From Gambelia wislizenii (Eukaryota > Chordata > Lepidosauria > Squamata > Crotaphytidae), in the NCBI GenBank assembly GCA_030847615.1, contig JAUMIR010000001.1, forward strand, positions 251,041,187 through 251,105,186: a stretch of DNA of 64,000 nucleotides, given 5' to 3'. The notes below the pieces were generated by a model. The model was not told where the DNA came from. It saw nothing but the letters and a program-made list of their open reading frames with translations, and searched no databases. Below are positions 12,631 through 26,800 of the stretch, one piece after another. How positions within the stretch are numbered: position 1 is the first letter of the stretch; every line of letters starts with the position of its first letter. A program made the translations under genes and the position numbers.

Positions 12631-15600
12631 TATATATATATATATACACACACACACAACCTCCCGCCCCACTTTGCTACTTGAAGCAATGTTACTCCTA
12701 AGGGAGGCACAGCACAATGTTATGACAGTTTCAAGGCTTAGTTCATATATTTTTTTCTCCCTCACTCCTTGCTGAGGACAGAAGAGAATGTGTGCTCTAG
12801 CCATAATGAAAACAGCACAAGTGGCTAGTAGGTGAACAAAGCAAGAGGTGGACGGCCAGCCTTTAAATGGCTTCCCTAGTTATCTTTATGGAAAGTCACA
12901 TTTGTATCCCACCTGTGTTCCAATGAGCTCAAGGCAGTGTGCGTGCCTCTCCTCCTCTCCACATTATCCTTACAACTCCTCTGTGGCATATCAGTCTGAG
13001 AGAGTGAGTGGCCTAAGGTTACCTAGAGAGTTCCATGGTCCAGTGGGGAACTGAACCTGGATTTCCTAAGTCTCTGTCCAGCACTGTAACCACTGCACTG
13101 CCAAGTTCTCCTATTCTGTATTGCACATTTGTTATTAAGACAAAACTAAGCATGTGTAAGACCAATGTTTAAAATCATTATAATAAACAGCTGGATAATT
13201 CTGTCACTGTATGCTGTGTTTCTCATTGTTATTCTTATATGGCAGTTTACCAGTTGCTAAAACAAAGGAATGCTAATTTAAAACTGAAAATTCTTTGTAT
13301 TTTCCCACACAGTAAGAATTTTTATGGACCTAATATGAAGATATTCTTCATTGCAGCCTCAGATTTTAGTCTGCATCAGGTGAACTATTCTGACAAATTT
13401 GATAGAAATTCTGAATTTCAGGTTCATGGAAGATGTAAAACTGTACACATCATAGTAACTCTTTTTCTTTCAGAAAGTCAAAAACAAAAATTGCAAGGCC
13501 ACAGATTCCTAGGTATAATCATAGATAACATGAATGAAATATGGCGTTTACATATTAATACTGGGAACAGAATGGTTTTAAAGAGAACATTATTATTTCA
13601 GATTTTTAAATTTAAAAAACCCTATGCATGTTACAGCTCTTGTAAAATGATTGTTCCTTTCTCAGAGACAGGAAACCCCTCCCATGAAGATTTCATCCTT
13701 CCATCAAACAGAAATAATAGAATCTCCATACTAACATCTAATATTATAATTTGGGTAACAAACATAATTAATGCAAATTTAAAGATTCCAATATTGTTTT
13801 AAACATAAATGGAATTTTAGATAGTATATTTTTTTCTTAATTTAATTTTGTAACTGTGCAATCCTATGCATATTTGTTCTGAAGTTTTATTGGGTTCAAA
13901 GGGGGCTTACTCCCTAGTCTATTTGAGTAATGTATACTCGACATCAAGTTGCAAAATGCAGGGAAATTTCAGTTAAATTTGTTAAGTTCTCCTAAAAGAT
14001 AACTTTATTATAATTTTTAATAATTTTTTTATAATATTTATTATAAAAATATATAAAGTTACTTTATTATAATTCTTAGTAGTTCCATTAGAATAATGAT
14101 ATATTTGTGGGTTCCATCCCGTGTCACACAATCAGGCTTTTGCCCATGAAATAGGACTTCTACAGCCTCTTCTCCCTCCTGCAAAACCAGTTCCCCCTCT
14201 AAATCTGTTCCAGAGGATCTCATAAACCTCCAGAGCAGATTTGGATGTTATAAGGGGAGGAAGGTATCAGTTCTGCCAACAAAATTCATTTCACTGGCAG
14301 GAAGACACAACATATTCCATTCATGCAATTTATCTTTATTTGAAACTGACATCCATTTTAGATCCTGAAATATGGATAGAGGGGGAAAATAACTGATAGA
14401 TTATGATAAGCTCTGTAAGAAAAAGAATGCAACAGAAGCAGAAGTTAATTAATTATCTTAAGATAATAGGTTGGTTTCTCTAACACGATAATAACAGATC
14501 AAAAAAAAAGGAAAAAGGAAAGTTCAGTAAAACTACTAAGTTACTCTTTTCTTGTAATACTCGAGTAGTACTTTGGCAGCAGTGAGATACACAGAAACAA
14601 TGTTTCTCTGAAGAACTTATTTGGCTTTCACATTCTCAGAATTTTAAAGATATGGAGAGCTGAGAAAATATTTATGCAATGGAGGACATTTTAGTTTCTT
14701 TGTCTAACACACTTAATATGTCCATTTGTTCATTTCATATGTCCAAGTCTGAGGTACAGCTAAACATGCACAGTTCCTTTTTTCTTTTCTCAATCCCTCT
14801 TAAAATAACCAGCGATCAGTCCAACCAAAATTTTACATCCATGTGTGTTGTGAATGTGAGTGAAGCACATAGTTACATTAGGTGTTGTAAAATTGGGAGT
14901 GTTCTTGAGTTATCTTGTTAAATTCTCATAAACCAACTCACATTATCTTAATATTTAAAAGAATGTGTTTCTTTGGTGCAATAATACTTTTGTGATATAA
15001 ATACACAAAACAATATTTGACTCATATGTTTTTAAAATAGTGACTGGGAAAGGTTGGTAAACATTAAAAATGAACTAGTGATTTAAATGCTGTGAAGTTT
15101 AAATTAGATTATCTTTTAAAAATCTAAAATATTTTAATCCTGAGATAATAGGTAACTTCCAGGTTCAAAAGGTGGATTTGCATCTCTCATTTGCTTGCTA
15201 AAATACAAGCATGGAAAAGAATCAAATAAATAGGCAGATTTTGGTTCCTAATTTTGTATAAGCCATTCCGACTGCCAAAGCAAAAAGAGTTACCTTTTAA
15301 AATTGGGAAACTGGGAAACTAGGAAGCCAACCTCTAGCAACAAAATGCATTGGTCTTTGCCACTACATGGTTCGTTTTTTGGACCCTGGATTTAATCTTC
15401 ATCCAGTCTCATGGTGTATGCTTTCATGCATTGGTCCTATTTACTCCCGTTATCTCCTACTCTACATACAGTATGTCTTCTCTCCTCCAAGGCTGTTCAA
15501 ATCTAGAAGCTTCAAAAATTAATCTTGTTTTCCAAGAAGCAAATGCACACTTCCCACAGGGCTACTAGAGGGTTCTCCCAAAATATCTATTTTACTTTTC

Positions 15601-17828
15601 TTTCTAAGAGAAAGAAATTAGAATGGGAAAATTAAACTTCCCATCATAGCAGTCCTGACATATTGAAAGTTTGCTCTTGGCCAACTCTGTCCTCAGGAAG
15701 AATGAATCTGGGATAGATGGCAACTACCTGTCCCACTAGACACTAGAATCCACAGAGGATCCTTTGATCACATGCCCTGTTTTGGTCCATATTATGTGAG
15801 CATATTTCTGTTATGCAACTTAATTTTTCCCTCCCTCTCCCCTACAGATTTCTGTGCACTCCACTTCATTTGCTCCAGAGGGTCTGCCAATCCTTGGTGG
15901 GCCACAGCAAGCGGCAGAGGAAAGGGGAATCTATTTTGTTCATTGATACTGATGCTTCAGACAAAAATGCCAGTTGGAGATACTACCCTTATATTGTTCT
16001 TGGACCCTCTGTTTAGGAAAGGAGTAAGAATGGACAGTAAGACAGCTTCCACTTATCCTTTTCACTGTAGGGTGGCACAGGACTGGGAGGCCTTTAAAAA
16101 ACATCTATCTATCTCTTGGGTATGTTGCCGTTTCCAGTGTGCTGATTGGTTGCTTAGGGAACTGACCAACCAATCACAGATTTCTTGGGAAGCCAATCAG
16201 CACACTGGGGGCGGGACCATGTAGATTTCAAACATGGCAGCTGGAGAGGGAGAGGGAGTAGCATGGGGTGGATGTGATGTGTGCATGTGTGCCGGAGTGC
16301 AGGGGGTGGGGGGCGTTCAGCAGTGGGGGGGCAGGACTAGCAGCGGTGGGGGGCAGGACAAGCGGTGGTGGGAGGGGCAGGACAAGCGGTGGTGGGAGGG
16401 GCAGGATAAACAGGGGGGCAGGATGAGTGCCAGGGAGACAACTTAAACCCACCAGCCTACCTCAAAGGGTTGCCATGAGGTCTCCTGGGCATTTTAGGGG
16501 AAGTTTTTTAATGGCGTATGGTACGCTGGGTCCAGCTAGTATATATATTGTTCTTAGGTATGTTGCCATTTCTAGTGTGCTGACTGGCTGCTTAGGGAAC
16601 TGACCAACCAATCAAAGCTCTGTTGGGCAGCCAATCAGCACACTGGGGGCAGGACCATCTGGAAGGTGAAATCCTTTGTAAACATGGTGGAGGTAGAGGG
16701 GGTGTGAGTAGCATGGGGGGATGTGGCATGGTGTGTGTGTGTGTGTGTGTGGCATGTACAGGGTGCAGGGAGGGTGGCGCTAGCATGGGGAGGGTGGCAC
16801 AGGATGCAGGGAAGGCAGCACGGGGTGCAGGGAGGACAGTGCAGGGAGGGTGGCACGGGGCGGCACAGGGTGCAGGAAGGGAGATAAGGGTGTGGGGAGG
16901 GCGGCACAAGCATGGGGAGGGAAGCACCAGGAGGGTGGCATGAGTGTGGGGAGGGAAGGCGGCACGAGCACAGGGAGGGCAGCGCGAGCACAGGGAGGGC
17001 GGCATGGGACAGCACAGGGCATGGGGAAAGAGGCGTGGGGAGGGTGGCACGAGCATGGAGGGCAGCATCGGGCGCAGGGAGAGCAGCGCAAGCACGGGGA
17101 GGGCAGCACGTGGCACAGGGGGGTGGCATGGGCAGGGCAGGTCAAACACAGGGAGGGCAGCACGGGGGAGTGGCATGTGTACTGTGGGGTGTGTGTGTAG
17201 CGCACAGGGGTAATGGTATATGTTACACTGAGTACAGCTAGCTAGTCTAGAAATTTCTAGTCCAAGCGGGACCTGGGATTATGCATTCTGTCGCCCTTTA
17301 GGAGGATCTTTTTAAACCCCAACTAACTTACTGAGTTACCTACCACCAACTTTATCTTTACTCTTCTAGAAACTTTGCTACAATAGTTTTACCTTTTCAT
17401 GCTAACTTCTTTAATGCACTGAATTACCTATCGCCTTGCTCCAATATTCTATTCTTTCATTAAAACAAATGGAAAAGTCTGGAGGACTTCAGCTATGCAG
17501 TATATTTACTTCACCTGATTTAACTTTACTATATTAGCTAATACATATTTTTATGATTCCCCCCCTCTTTCTCACATACATACACACACATATACGCACA
17601 CACACATGCACGCACACACACACACTCATACACAAAAACCTACTCTAATAAAAGAAACCATATTATAAAAACTGATATTTTCTTTTCTCTGGAGTTTTGA
17701 TGAAAGAACTCTCACTCCTAAAATTCTAGAGGATGAAAGTAGATGTATGAAAAGAGTGTGTTGACATTAGAAAATTTCAAAACAATCCACATTTCCAAGT
17801 GGGATCTATAAAAGTAAGTTACCACTAG

Positions 17829-17871
<43 letters not shown>

Positions 17872-20800
17872 TTTAAGCTTACTAAACATGCAGCAATTAA
17901 ACAAAAAACTAATAAACACCCACAAATAAGAAAAAAAATATGCATTGCTATTTTGTCAACTTTCTTCACAAACACTGTATAATCTAATCCACTAGCGGCA
18001 AGAGGTAGCAATATTTCAGGAAGTTATCAAATGAGTGAAAGAAAGCTGCTCCGGAGCACAAAATGTATTGTACTGAAAAATCTTATATGCAGTTATGTAG
18101 GAAGAAGTCCTGTTGAACTCAATAAGGACTTACTTCTAAAGAGACATGCACTAGATTATCCCATAAATGGTCTCCAATTGCTTTTTAAGAAATTTGGGCC
18201 TCTTGCATTGTGAAGCTAACTTTAATTAAGTTTTTCATTTAATAAGGGTTGTAAGCTTTTCTTTTTTGAGGCTATTATGTATCCAAAAGGGGACTCAGTA
18301 ATAAAAAATCTTAATCAAGATGTTAATTCATTTGCTAAATGGAGAGATAACATGATTTATATACGGTATGTTAATTATGATAAAATGTATTTTCCAGATT
18401 AGGTAATTAAATTTAAAGACAAAAATGCAGAAAAAATATGTTGATTTTCTGCTTTTGGAATAGTATATATCAGAGCCAGCAGCAGTACATGATCCAAGTG
18501 TAAGGGGGGGCATCTAATCCCACCAATTAATGATGAACTCTCATCCCCACTTGGACCAGTGGTAAAACATATAAACAGTCACCTGGAAAAAGAATACACA
18601 TATTGAGTTGATAATTGCACTGTTCTCAGGTACTTTCCCCCAACTTTTCCTCTGCAACAATGTAATTATATGGGGAAAGGGGAAATTGAAATCATACAAA
18701 CCCTTTGGTCCACTGGGTTTCTCTGCTTCTTCCCTCTTTCTTGGGTCAAACATGCTGCAATCTGTCCCTGCCCAAGTGTTGTCACACATGCATGTGGCTT
18801 CATTACTGCATACCTAAAATAAATATTAACACATGTGAGCTTATAATAACTAATGCTAATGAACATGGCTTACAAATAAAAGTTGCTAAGAGCACATTCA
18901 GACTGATGAAAAAGACCAGAAAGTCCTGGATTTTGTCCCTGTTTCCCCCAATATTATTTTGGAGATCCACACACATTTTGTTTATCCCAGCTCTGTCAGC
19001 TCCTGGTATGATCAGAGATAAGAGACTTTTTATATCACCTGCCCAGGTTATTTTATTTTAAACCAGTAAAAAATTGGAACAATTACTGAAGAAATTCAAG
19101 GAAGAAAGTGCAAATGTTTACAGTTGAACCAGTGGTGCTACGAGGGGTGTGTGGAGAGGCCGAAGCACACCAGGTGACACCATCAGAGGGAAGGGTGACC
19201 CCATCCTTAGTAAGACCATAGAGTTGAACATAAAGAAAACAAAAATAATGACCACAGACAGTTTATATAACTTTAAAGTAGACAATGAAGACATTGAAAT
19301 AGTTCATGATTTTCCATATCTTGGCTCAATCATTAATCAGAATGGAGACTTCAGTCAATAAATCGGAAGAAGATGAAAACTTGGAAGGGCAGCTATGACT
19401 ATATCTAGACAAGGGGAACTAGACAAGACCCTGAAATTTCAAGATATATACAGTTGTTCCTTCATATTCGCTGGGGTTTGGTTCCAGGACCCCCCGTGAA
19501 TACCCAAATCCGTGAATACTCAAGCCCCATTATATGCAATGACATAGCAAAATGGTGTCCCTTATATAAGATGGCAAAATCAAGATTTGCTTTTTGGATT
19601 ATTATTGTTTTAAGAATATTTTTAAGCCATGAATACTTAAATCCGTGAATGACAAATCCGTGAATGTGGAGGGACAACTATAATTGAATACTAAAAGTTA
19701 GAATTATCCATGCCATCATATTTCCAGTTTCTATGTATGGTTGTGAAAGCTGGACAGTAAAGAAAGCTAATAAGAAAAAAATAAACTCATTTGAAATGAG
19801 GTGCTAGAGAAGTGTTCTACAGATACCATGGACTGCTAAAAAGACAAATAAATGCATCCTAAATCATATCAAACCTGGCCTAGAAGCCAAGATGACTAAA
19901 CTGAGAATGTCATTCTTTGGACATATCATGAGAAGACATGACTCACTAGAAAAGCCAATAATGCTTGGCAAGGTAGATGGCAGTAGGAAAAGAGGAAGAT
20001 CAAATTCCAGATGGATAAACTCAATCAAGGAAGCCATGGCCCTGAGTCCTCAAGACCTGAGCCTGTTGATGACAGAGTACTTGGAGGTCTCTAGCTCATA
20101 GGATCGCCATAATTCAAAGTCATCTTGACAGCAGTTAATAACAATAAAATTAGAAAGAACAGGAACAAAATCTGGAACTTTTCAATCAGTCTGGATGCAC
20201 CCTAAGTAGGATAAGCAATATTTTTAGAAAACAATACAATCAAATTTTAGATCCAGCTATCCAGATACTCTCACATACAAGCAGACCCCTTGATCACAGA
20301 AAACAGTTTTACTTGTGCATATTAATATTCAAGCATATTAATCTGATCCTTCACTGGGTCCAAAGGGAGAGATTTGTGCAGACAGGAATTCTGTATGTGC
20401 TCCGAAGTGCTACATGCCATTGCCACACTGCTGTATAAACTTACACAAAACAGTACATATAGATGTCTTGGGTTGGGGGAATGTAATCCAATTTTGAAAT
20501 ATATAAAGAATCAAAAAAATATTGTGAATCAGGCCTGCTCAATTAAAAAATGACAATTATTTCGACTACAGTTGTCCCTCCATATCCATGGATTTGAGTA
20601 TTCATGGCTTGAAAATTTTCTTTAAAAAATAATAATCCAAAAAGCAAACCTTGATTTTGCCATCTTATATAAGGGACACCATTTTGCTATGCCATTGCAT
20701 TTAATGGGACTTGAGTATTCAGAGATTTTGGTATCCACAGGAGGTCCTGGAACCAAACCCCAGCGAATTATGAAGGGACAACTGTAGTTTATTTTGACTA

Positions 20801-23800
20801 CAAGTACATTGAATGAAGACCCACCACATGTATGCACAGCCAAAAAATCTGCTACAGTATCAGGCTCATTTTATGGCTGCAGTCATTCAGATATACAGCA
20901 TACCCTCCAACTGTCCCAATTTGGCAGTGACAGTGTCAATTAATCTTTTGCCATCCCATTCTTTCCAGCTGCTTTTAAAATGTCCCAGTTTCTCTCTCCT
21001 CCTCTCACTTCACCCCTTTGTCTTCAGCTTACTCAAATTAATCAAACTGAGTTCAAAGTGCAAAAGTTCATCCCTGGTAGAGTCCCCCATGGTGCAGACA
21101 ACCAGAGTTGAGGACCCATGCCTCATGCCAGGCCAGCACTATTTGACTGTAATAAATAAAGCTGTGGCTTTTTGTTTTGTTCCCTATCTTACTTATGTGT
21201 GTTTTCTATAAATTTATACATTAACACAGTACACTGTATATTGCTGACACAGGAAAACCTGGAATTTTGTTCTGGAAGATGTAAAAAAATATTTTAAAAA
21301 TGTTCTGAGGATCCGAACTGCTTCACACGTAAATGGAAATCAGTCAGGAAAAAAAGTTGATTTTCCCCACATACACATAGCCTCCACTAATTCATCTTGA
21401 ACTGCAAATACCTCGACTGAAGGACCACTGCGTATCTGTGCTCTCCCACACCCCAACAAAACAAACAAACAAACAAACACACTTCAACCACCACATACAT
21501 TTTATTGGGGTGGGGCCAGGAGATTGGATATAAAGTTCTGTCACATCAGAATATGTAACTGAAATACATCTCCCACTTGAACTGACACTTTTAGATGGTA
21601 TTTAGGGATTAGTGTGAAGAAATGGTTTACAATCAAACAGAAAAATAAATGGGATACCATCCTTCAGCTGTCTATATGTCAGGCAGACAGAGAAGAGCAA
21701 GGAGGCAGTAACCCAAGCACTCCCTGGCTGCCGCATTGATACCCAACGGGGCCAACATTCCCATTCTTCAGATTGCTTCACATATCACCTTTAGTCTGAG
21801 ACCACAAGGCAGAATCTGGTTAGGGCAGATCAGAGGGAAGATCATGGGTGCTCAATGCCTAATAACTACATTTCAAGTGGTAACCATGCCCTTTCCTTCG
21901 AGGTGTGCCAATCAAGGTGCTACAAGTGAAACTATTAATTAAGTTGTGGCTTAGATTTTTCAACCCAAAGATGACTCTCTAATCTCTGCTCTCTTCCAAA
22001 ATGCCCTGTTCCAGGTGCAACTGAAAGAAAAATCCGTTCATTCAGTGCACCTTTTAAAACACCCAGTTCAGAAGCTGCATGTTAAATGGGACAACAGTTT
22101 CCTTGCCCTTTCCCTTTTAAAAGTAACATGGGGCAACATTATTTGGGGGGAGGATTTGGAGGCTGAATATTTTGGGGGCCATTTTTATTTGGGAAGGTTG
22201 TAAAAAAATAACATTGAAAAAATAACAACATTATTCTCATAAAAATTATGGAGCAATGAGTAATTTGTTCCATTTCTAAATAAGTGTTTCCAAACCTTTC
22301 TAAAGCATCTACAGTACCAGCATAGTTGAAGAGAACTAAGCACTGAGAAAACAGGGTTATCACTTGCCCAAGATTATTTTGGAAATACCACCTCCTACTC
22401 CTTTATTAAAATCTACTGTAGAGATGCATGTTGATCAATAGGAAGATTTTTCTCTCGCTGAGCCTTGAATATTGGCATGCCTTATCTGTGACTTACCCCA
22501 TGTCCTGAACAAACTTTTCCATTAGTACCAACAGGGCAGCTGCTGATATTCAGGGACTGAATGGATAGGCACCTTCTGTCCATGCACATCATGTTAGGAC
22601 CACATGGAGCTCCATCTTCTACATAGCCTAAGTCTGTTTCATCATCTAAAAGTACATGTGCACAACTACAAGAAAAAGTTTTTTTTTAATGCTGTTAGCA
22701 CAATGGGAAAACCATAAAATAAAGAAAATGGTCACACATAATTTAAAACTTTTAAAATTATGTTTTTAAAATATTGTAAGGAACAAGCACTTAAATGGTA
22801 AAAAGATCACTTGCTGTTTTGAATAACTTTAAAAAAACAGGGAAGTATTTTGTGATCGTACAGTACAACCCTTATATCCACAGGACCAGTACCAGTGGAT
22901 TCACTTACCCGTGTCCAAAATAATATGGTCTCTCTAGGCATTTTCTAAGTCCTCCAGTGTGATTCTATAGTATGCTTCCACCAGAAGTTGACCATATAGT
23001 CATACTGGAGGACCTAGAAGATGGCTAGAGAGGGGTTTTCTCTAGGAATCTCAAGGTTCCCCAGTGCAACTCTATGGAGTGCTTGAGCCAGATGTTGTTC
23101 GTTTTAATAGGGTTAACTATTATTTGAAGTTTCCAGTTTAAATCCTGGAACATATTCCCTGTGGATATGGGGGTCATTCTGTAAACAAGTTTTTTCTTTA
23201 AAAAAATAATTGGCCATGCTGAGTTCAACAGTGAAACCACAGATTTTTTCAGTGAGGTAGGGAGGACTAAAGCATGGAAAACTTCATTTCTGTGAAGAAC
23301 ATTGATATTAACGAGCTGTGTCTAGAGGACAATATAGATTCCAATACTTAAATAATAGTGTTCGTACTACAGAATGGCCTAAATTGTCAGCTTAGCATGC
23401 ACTGGTTATCCTAAAGAGATGAGATCCTGTCTGATCTTGGAAGCTAAGCAGGGTATGCAGAAACAAGCTAAAAGAACCATTTACACACATTGTATGAGAC
23501 ACTACACACCTGCAATTCACTACCACACCTTGGTGGAAAAAGGAAGTTGGAGTGATTTCTCCCTCAAGGTGACCGATTCGTGGAGTTCCATCAAGATTTG
23601 CACAGAGCAATAATCCACAGAACACATCACTGTTAAAACAACAACAAAAAGCAAAGCTCAATTAGCAAAATATTTTATAAAAATGGAAATGAAAGGAATT
23701 TTGTAGTAAAATTATAAAACCCCACTTGCACTGAAGTTAATAGCAAAATTCCAAATGATTTTAATGAGCCAAGGATTGAAAAATAGAATTCAGAGCCTCA

Positions 23801-26800
23801 TGGAAAACAATGATTGTACAGACTAAAAAAATGTACATTCATTCAAATTCCCAAACTGATTAAGAACTGAAATATTTATTCTAGAGATATCACAGCTGAG
23901 CAAAGAGGTCAAGGATGAAAAAATCAACACTTTCAAGTATTTCTAGGCAGTGGGAATAATTACAGTGAGAATAGCATGGGTTCTATAGCAGATGGGGAAA
24001 CATCCTATACCGTTCAAGACCATGTTGAAAGCAGCAGATGAGAGTTTAGATTGAAAGGATATGGCTGCTGACACACTGCAGAAATGATACAGTTTGACAC
24101 TGCTTTAACTATCATGGCTCCATCCTATGGAATTCTAGAATTTGTAGTTTGTTGTGGCATCAGAGGTCTCTGACAGAGAAGGCTAAAGATCTCTCAAGAA
24201 ACTACAAATTCTAGAATTCCACAGCTTTAAGCCATGGCAGTTAAAGTGTTGTCAAACTGCATTATTTCTGCCATGGGTCAGCAACCCTTGTTGTATTAGG
24301 TAAAATGCTTCTCACCCAAATGCCTCCTTCAGTTTCTGTGAATACATCTCTCTGGCTCCAGCCTGTTTGACATCCTATGACATTTGAGGATCCCACAAAC
24401 TTCAAAAGTAGTAAGGCGAGGAACATACATGTAGTAAAGGGTGTTATACTTTGAAGCAAAGCCAATGCACTATGTGTTGATGCTCCCAAATATGAAGGGA
24501 AATCAAGATTATTACCTTATCTATCACATTCTGATCTAAAATAAAATGGAGACTGGTATGCTAAATAGTTAGGATAGAAACTTATTGCTACACTAGCAGA
24601 AGAACCAAGCTATAAATGAAACCATCTACAATTAGGTTTTCAGTGTGTCTGTGTGTGTGGAGGGGTAATGAGTAGATATCAAGGTTTTATTATTTTCCTC
24701 TATGCTACAGTCTTGATTTGAATCAGGTCATTCACATTTATTTGCATTGGAAGAAAGCTCCCACTGGCTCCCTCATGCCTAATATTCACTTTTTTAAAAA
24801 TTGCAAGCAATTGCTAATTGCATGGATGTTATGGTTAGTTTTACCCCGAATTCTTAGTTTTCTGCTACACAAAACGTAATGTTACACAGAAATATACTGT
24901 CTTCATCTTCAACTCTTAGTAGAATGGTATGGACACCAGTAGTACAGAAACCACAGATGAAGATACAGAAAATGCCAAAAACAAGCTGCATAAAAAGTTT
25001 TTGATTCCTGAATGAACATAAAAATCTAGCCACATTTAGATTCCCTACAAAATATTTGTATGATTTGTCATTTCAGCAAGGCAAGAAACACACTGTGAAT
25101 TCCTAAATGTAACATATACAGTTTATTAATTCCAAAATGTTAAACGTACTGTTTGTTGCAAGGAATCCATCTATCGCCATCCTTTCCGCAGTTTCCCTTA
25201 CTTGTACCTTCTGTATTAAGTTTTTCATAACAGTGCTTATGAGACCCTGAAGCCTCTGTTGAAGAAAATGTGAATGTAATTTCTATTAACAGAAAAAAAG
25301 CAAGGAAGAATCTGTTCTTATCAGAATGAGTACAAAATAATTAGAAAAAAGTAAAAATAATTGAGGGCACTAGAATTGCAATGTTTTTACAATGCTAATG
25401 CCCTAAATGCAATGGTGGCTGCCTTAACACATGTCGGTGTCCTTCTTCCAGTGTTCTTTCATTCTGGTCCCATGGGGGACTGAGGTAAAACTGTGTCTTT
25501 TTGCTAACAGGTTTTTCTGGTTAGCAAAAAGATGCAGTTTAACCTCAGTCCCTCACAGGACCAGAATGAAAGAACATTGACATCATGCGGTAAGGCAGCA
25601 TGGAAGACGGAAAGCTCCTGCTCCCCTGCTGCTTTTCTTTGGAGTGCAGTAAGGTCCTAAGCCTCTGTCGAAGTGAACACATCATAGTGCTTGGTAAATG
25701 TGTGCAGCTAAGCCTTTTGGGTGCTTTACACACACACACACACACACACCAGATATTGCCTGCAGCTGCAGCAGCTGTCCCCCTGAGGGAATGTGCAGTA
25801 ATTCCTGCCAGATACTGGCAGGGCAAAACTAAAATTCCCTCAGCCACTACGGTTGAAGCTAAAACTTTCTTTCTCAAAGATATGTCCAGATATGGTACCA
25901 ACAGTGTCTCTGCATTCCTCACTGGCTGCATTTTCTGGAGACACAGAACTGGAGGACCATCTTCACATCTAGTTTCTGCCAAGCCTTCAACAAAGGATGC
26001 ATTTGTTTAGGGCACAGGGAAGGTAACACTACTTTCTGAGATTAGTGGGAAACAATTGATTCTGGACAAAAATCGTGAGTTAGTCTGATGAATGATCTTG
26101 TTCTATTGAACAGTGGACAGCCACGGACCTAATCTCAATCTAGCAGAAGTTACTGCTATCAGGAAAACTGTTCTCTGTGCTACAGTGTTAAGCAGACTTG
26201 CTGCTAGAGTCTTGGGGTGGAGAGCAATAAGAGTTTAAATTTCAAGTAGTGAATCTATATCAGAGTCAGGTTCACCAGCATATTCTCCCCTTAAGAAGCC
26301 TCTGTACACAAACCTCTCAATTTATATCTAAAAATGCTGTTTAAGGTTGCTACTTGCTACTTCCTTGATTAAGCCCCTTCAGAAACCAGACCGAAAGAAC
26401 TTTCATGTCTCCTCTACATCATTTCCCCCAAGGACTCTGACAGAAATTTGGCACCAAGAAAATATACGTTCTTTTGGCTATGAATTATCTTGGTAGAATC
26501 TTCTCTAGATAACCAAAAACAAACAAATAAAAATGTCCTCAGGACTTCATCTGAGTTTTCTGTTTGGCTCAACCGCTGTAGTTCAGCAGTCAGGCTGACA
26601 ACATGAACAGTTTCAGTTGGACTGAAAGATGAGGCCCTGCATTAGCAGATCTCTATGGATGAGTAGCTTGAACAGGTTGGGAAACCAGGGTCATTTTGAC
26701 TGGTGGGCACCCACTGAAGTTATTATGACAGTTTCATTTTCAAATCCTTTCCTAACAATCACTAAAATAAGGGTACAGACTTATGTCCTGCAACCTCAGA

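Larger units (their letters stand above)
9760..16110 (-). other. ADAM23 intron, part between stalk exon and beta-like exon
   Basis: Holds the element at 11940, a long TA microsatellite (12555-12646) and a SINE/LINE tail near 12880-13112. A short hAT-like fragment begins near 11098 (ggggtgggcaaaagg). The frames at 13239-13802 and 15772-16224 show no known domain and are read as chance. Confidence 0.6.

Noticed and set aside
12454..12804. Frame with alternating Tyr-Ile
   Set aside because: Translation of the (TA)n microsatellite.
13239..13802. 187-codon plus-strand frame
   Set aside because: AT-rich, no known domain, no splice context and no codon pattern suggesting a gene.
16592..17241. Six overlapping open frames on both strands with Pro/Ala- or Gly-rich products
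   Set aside because: They come from the GC-rich minisatellite, which lacks stops in all frames; no domain or start context.
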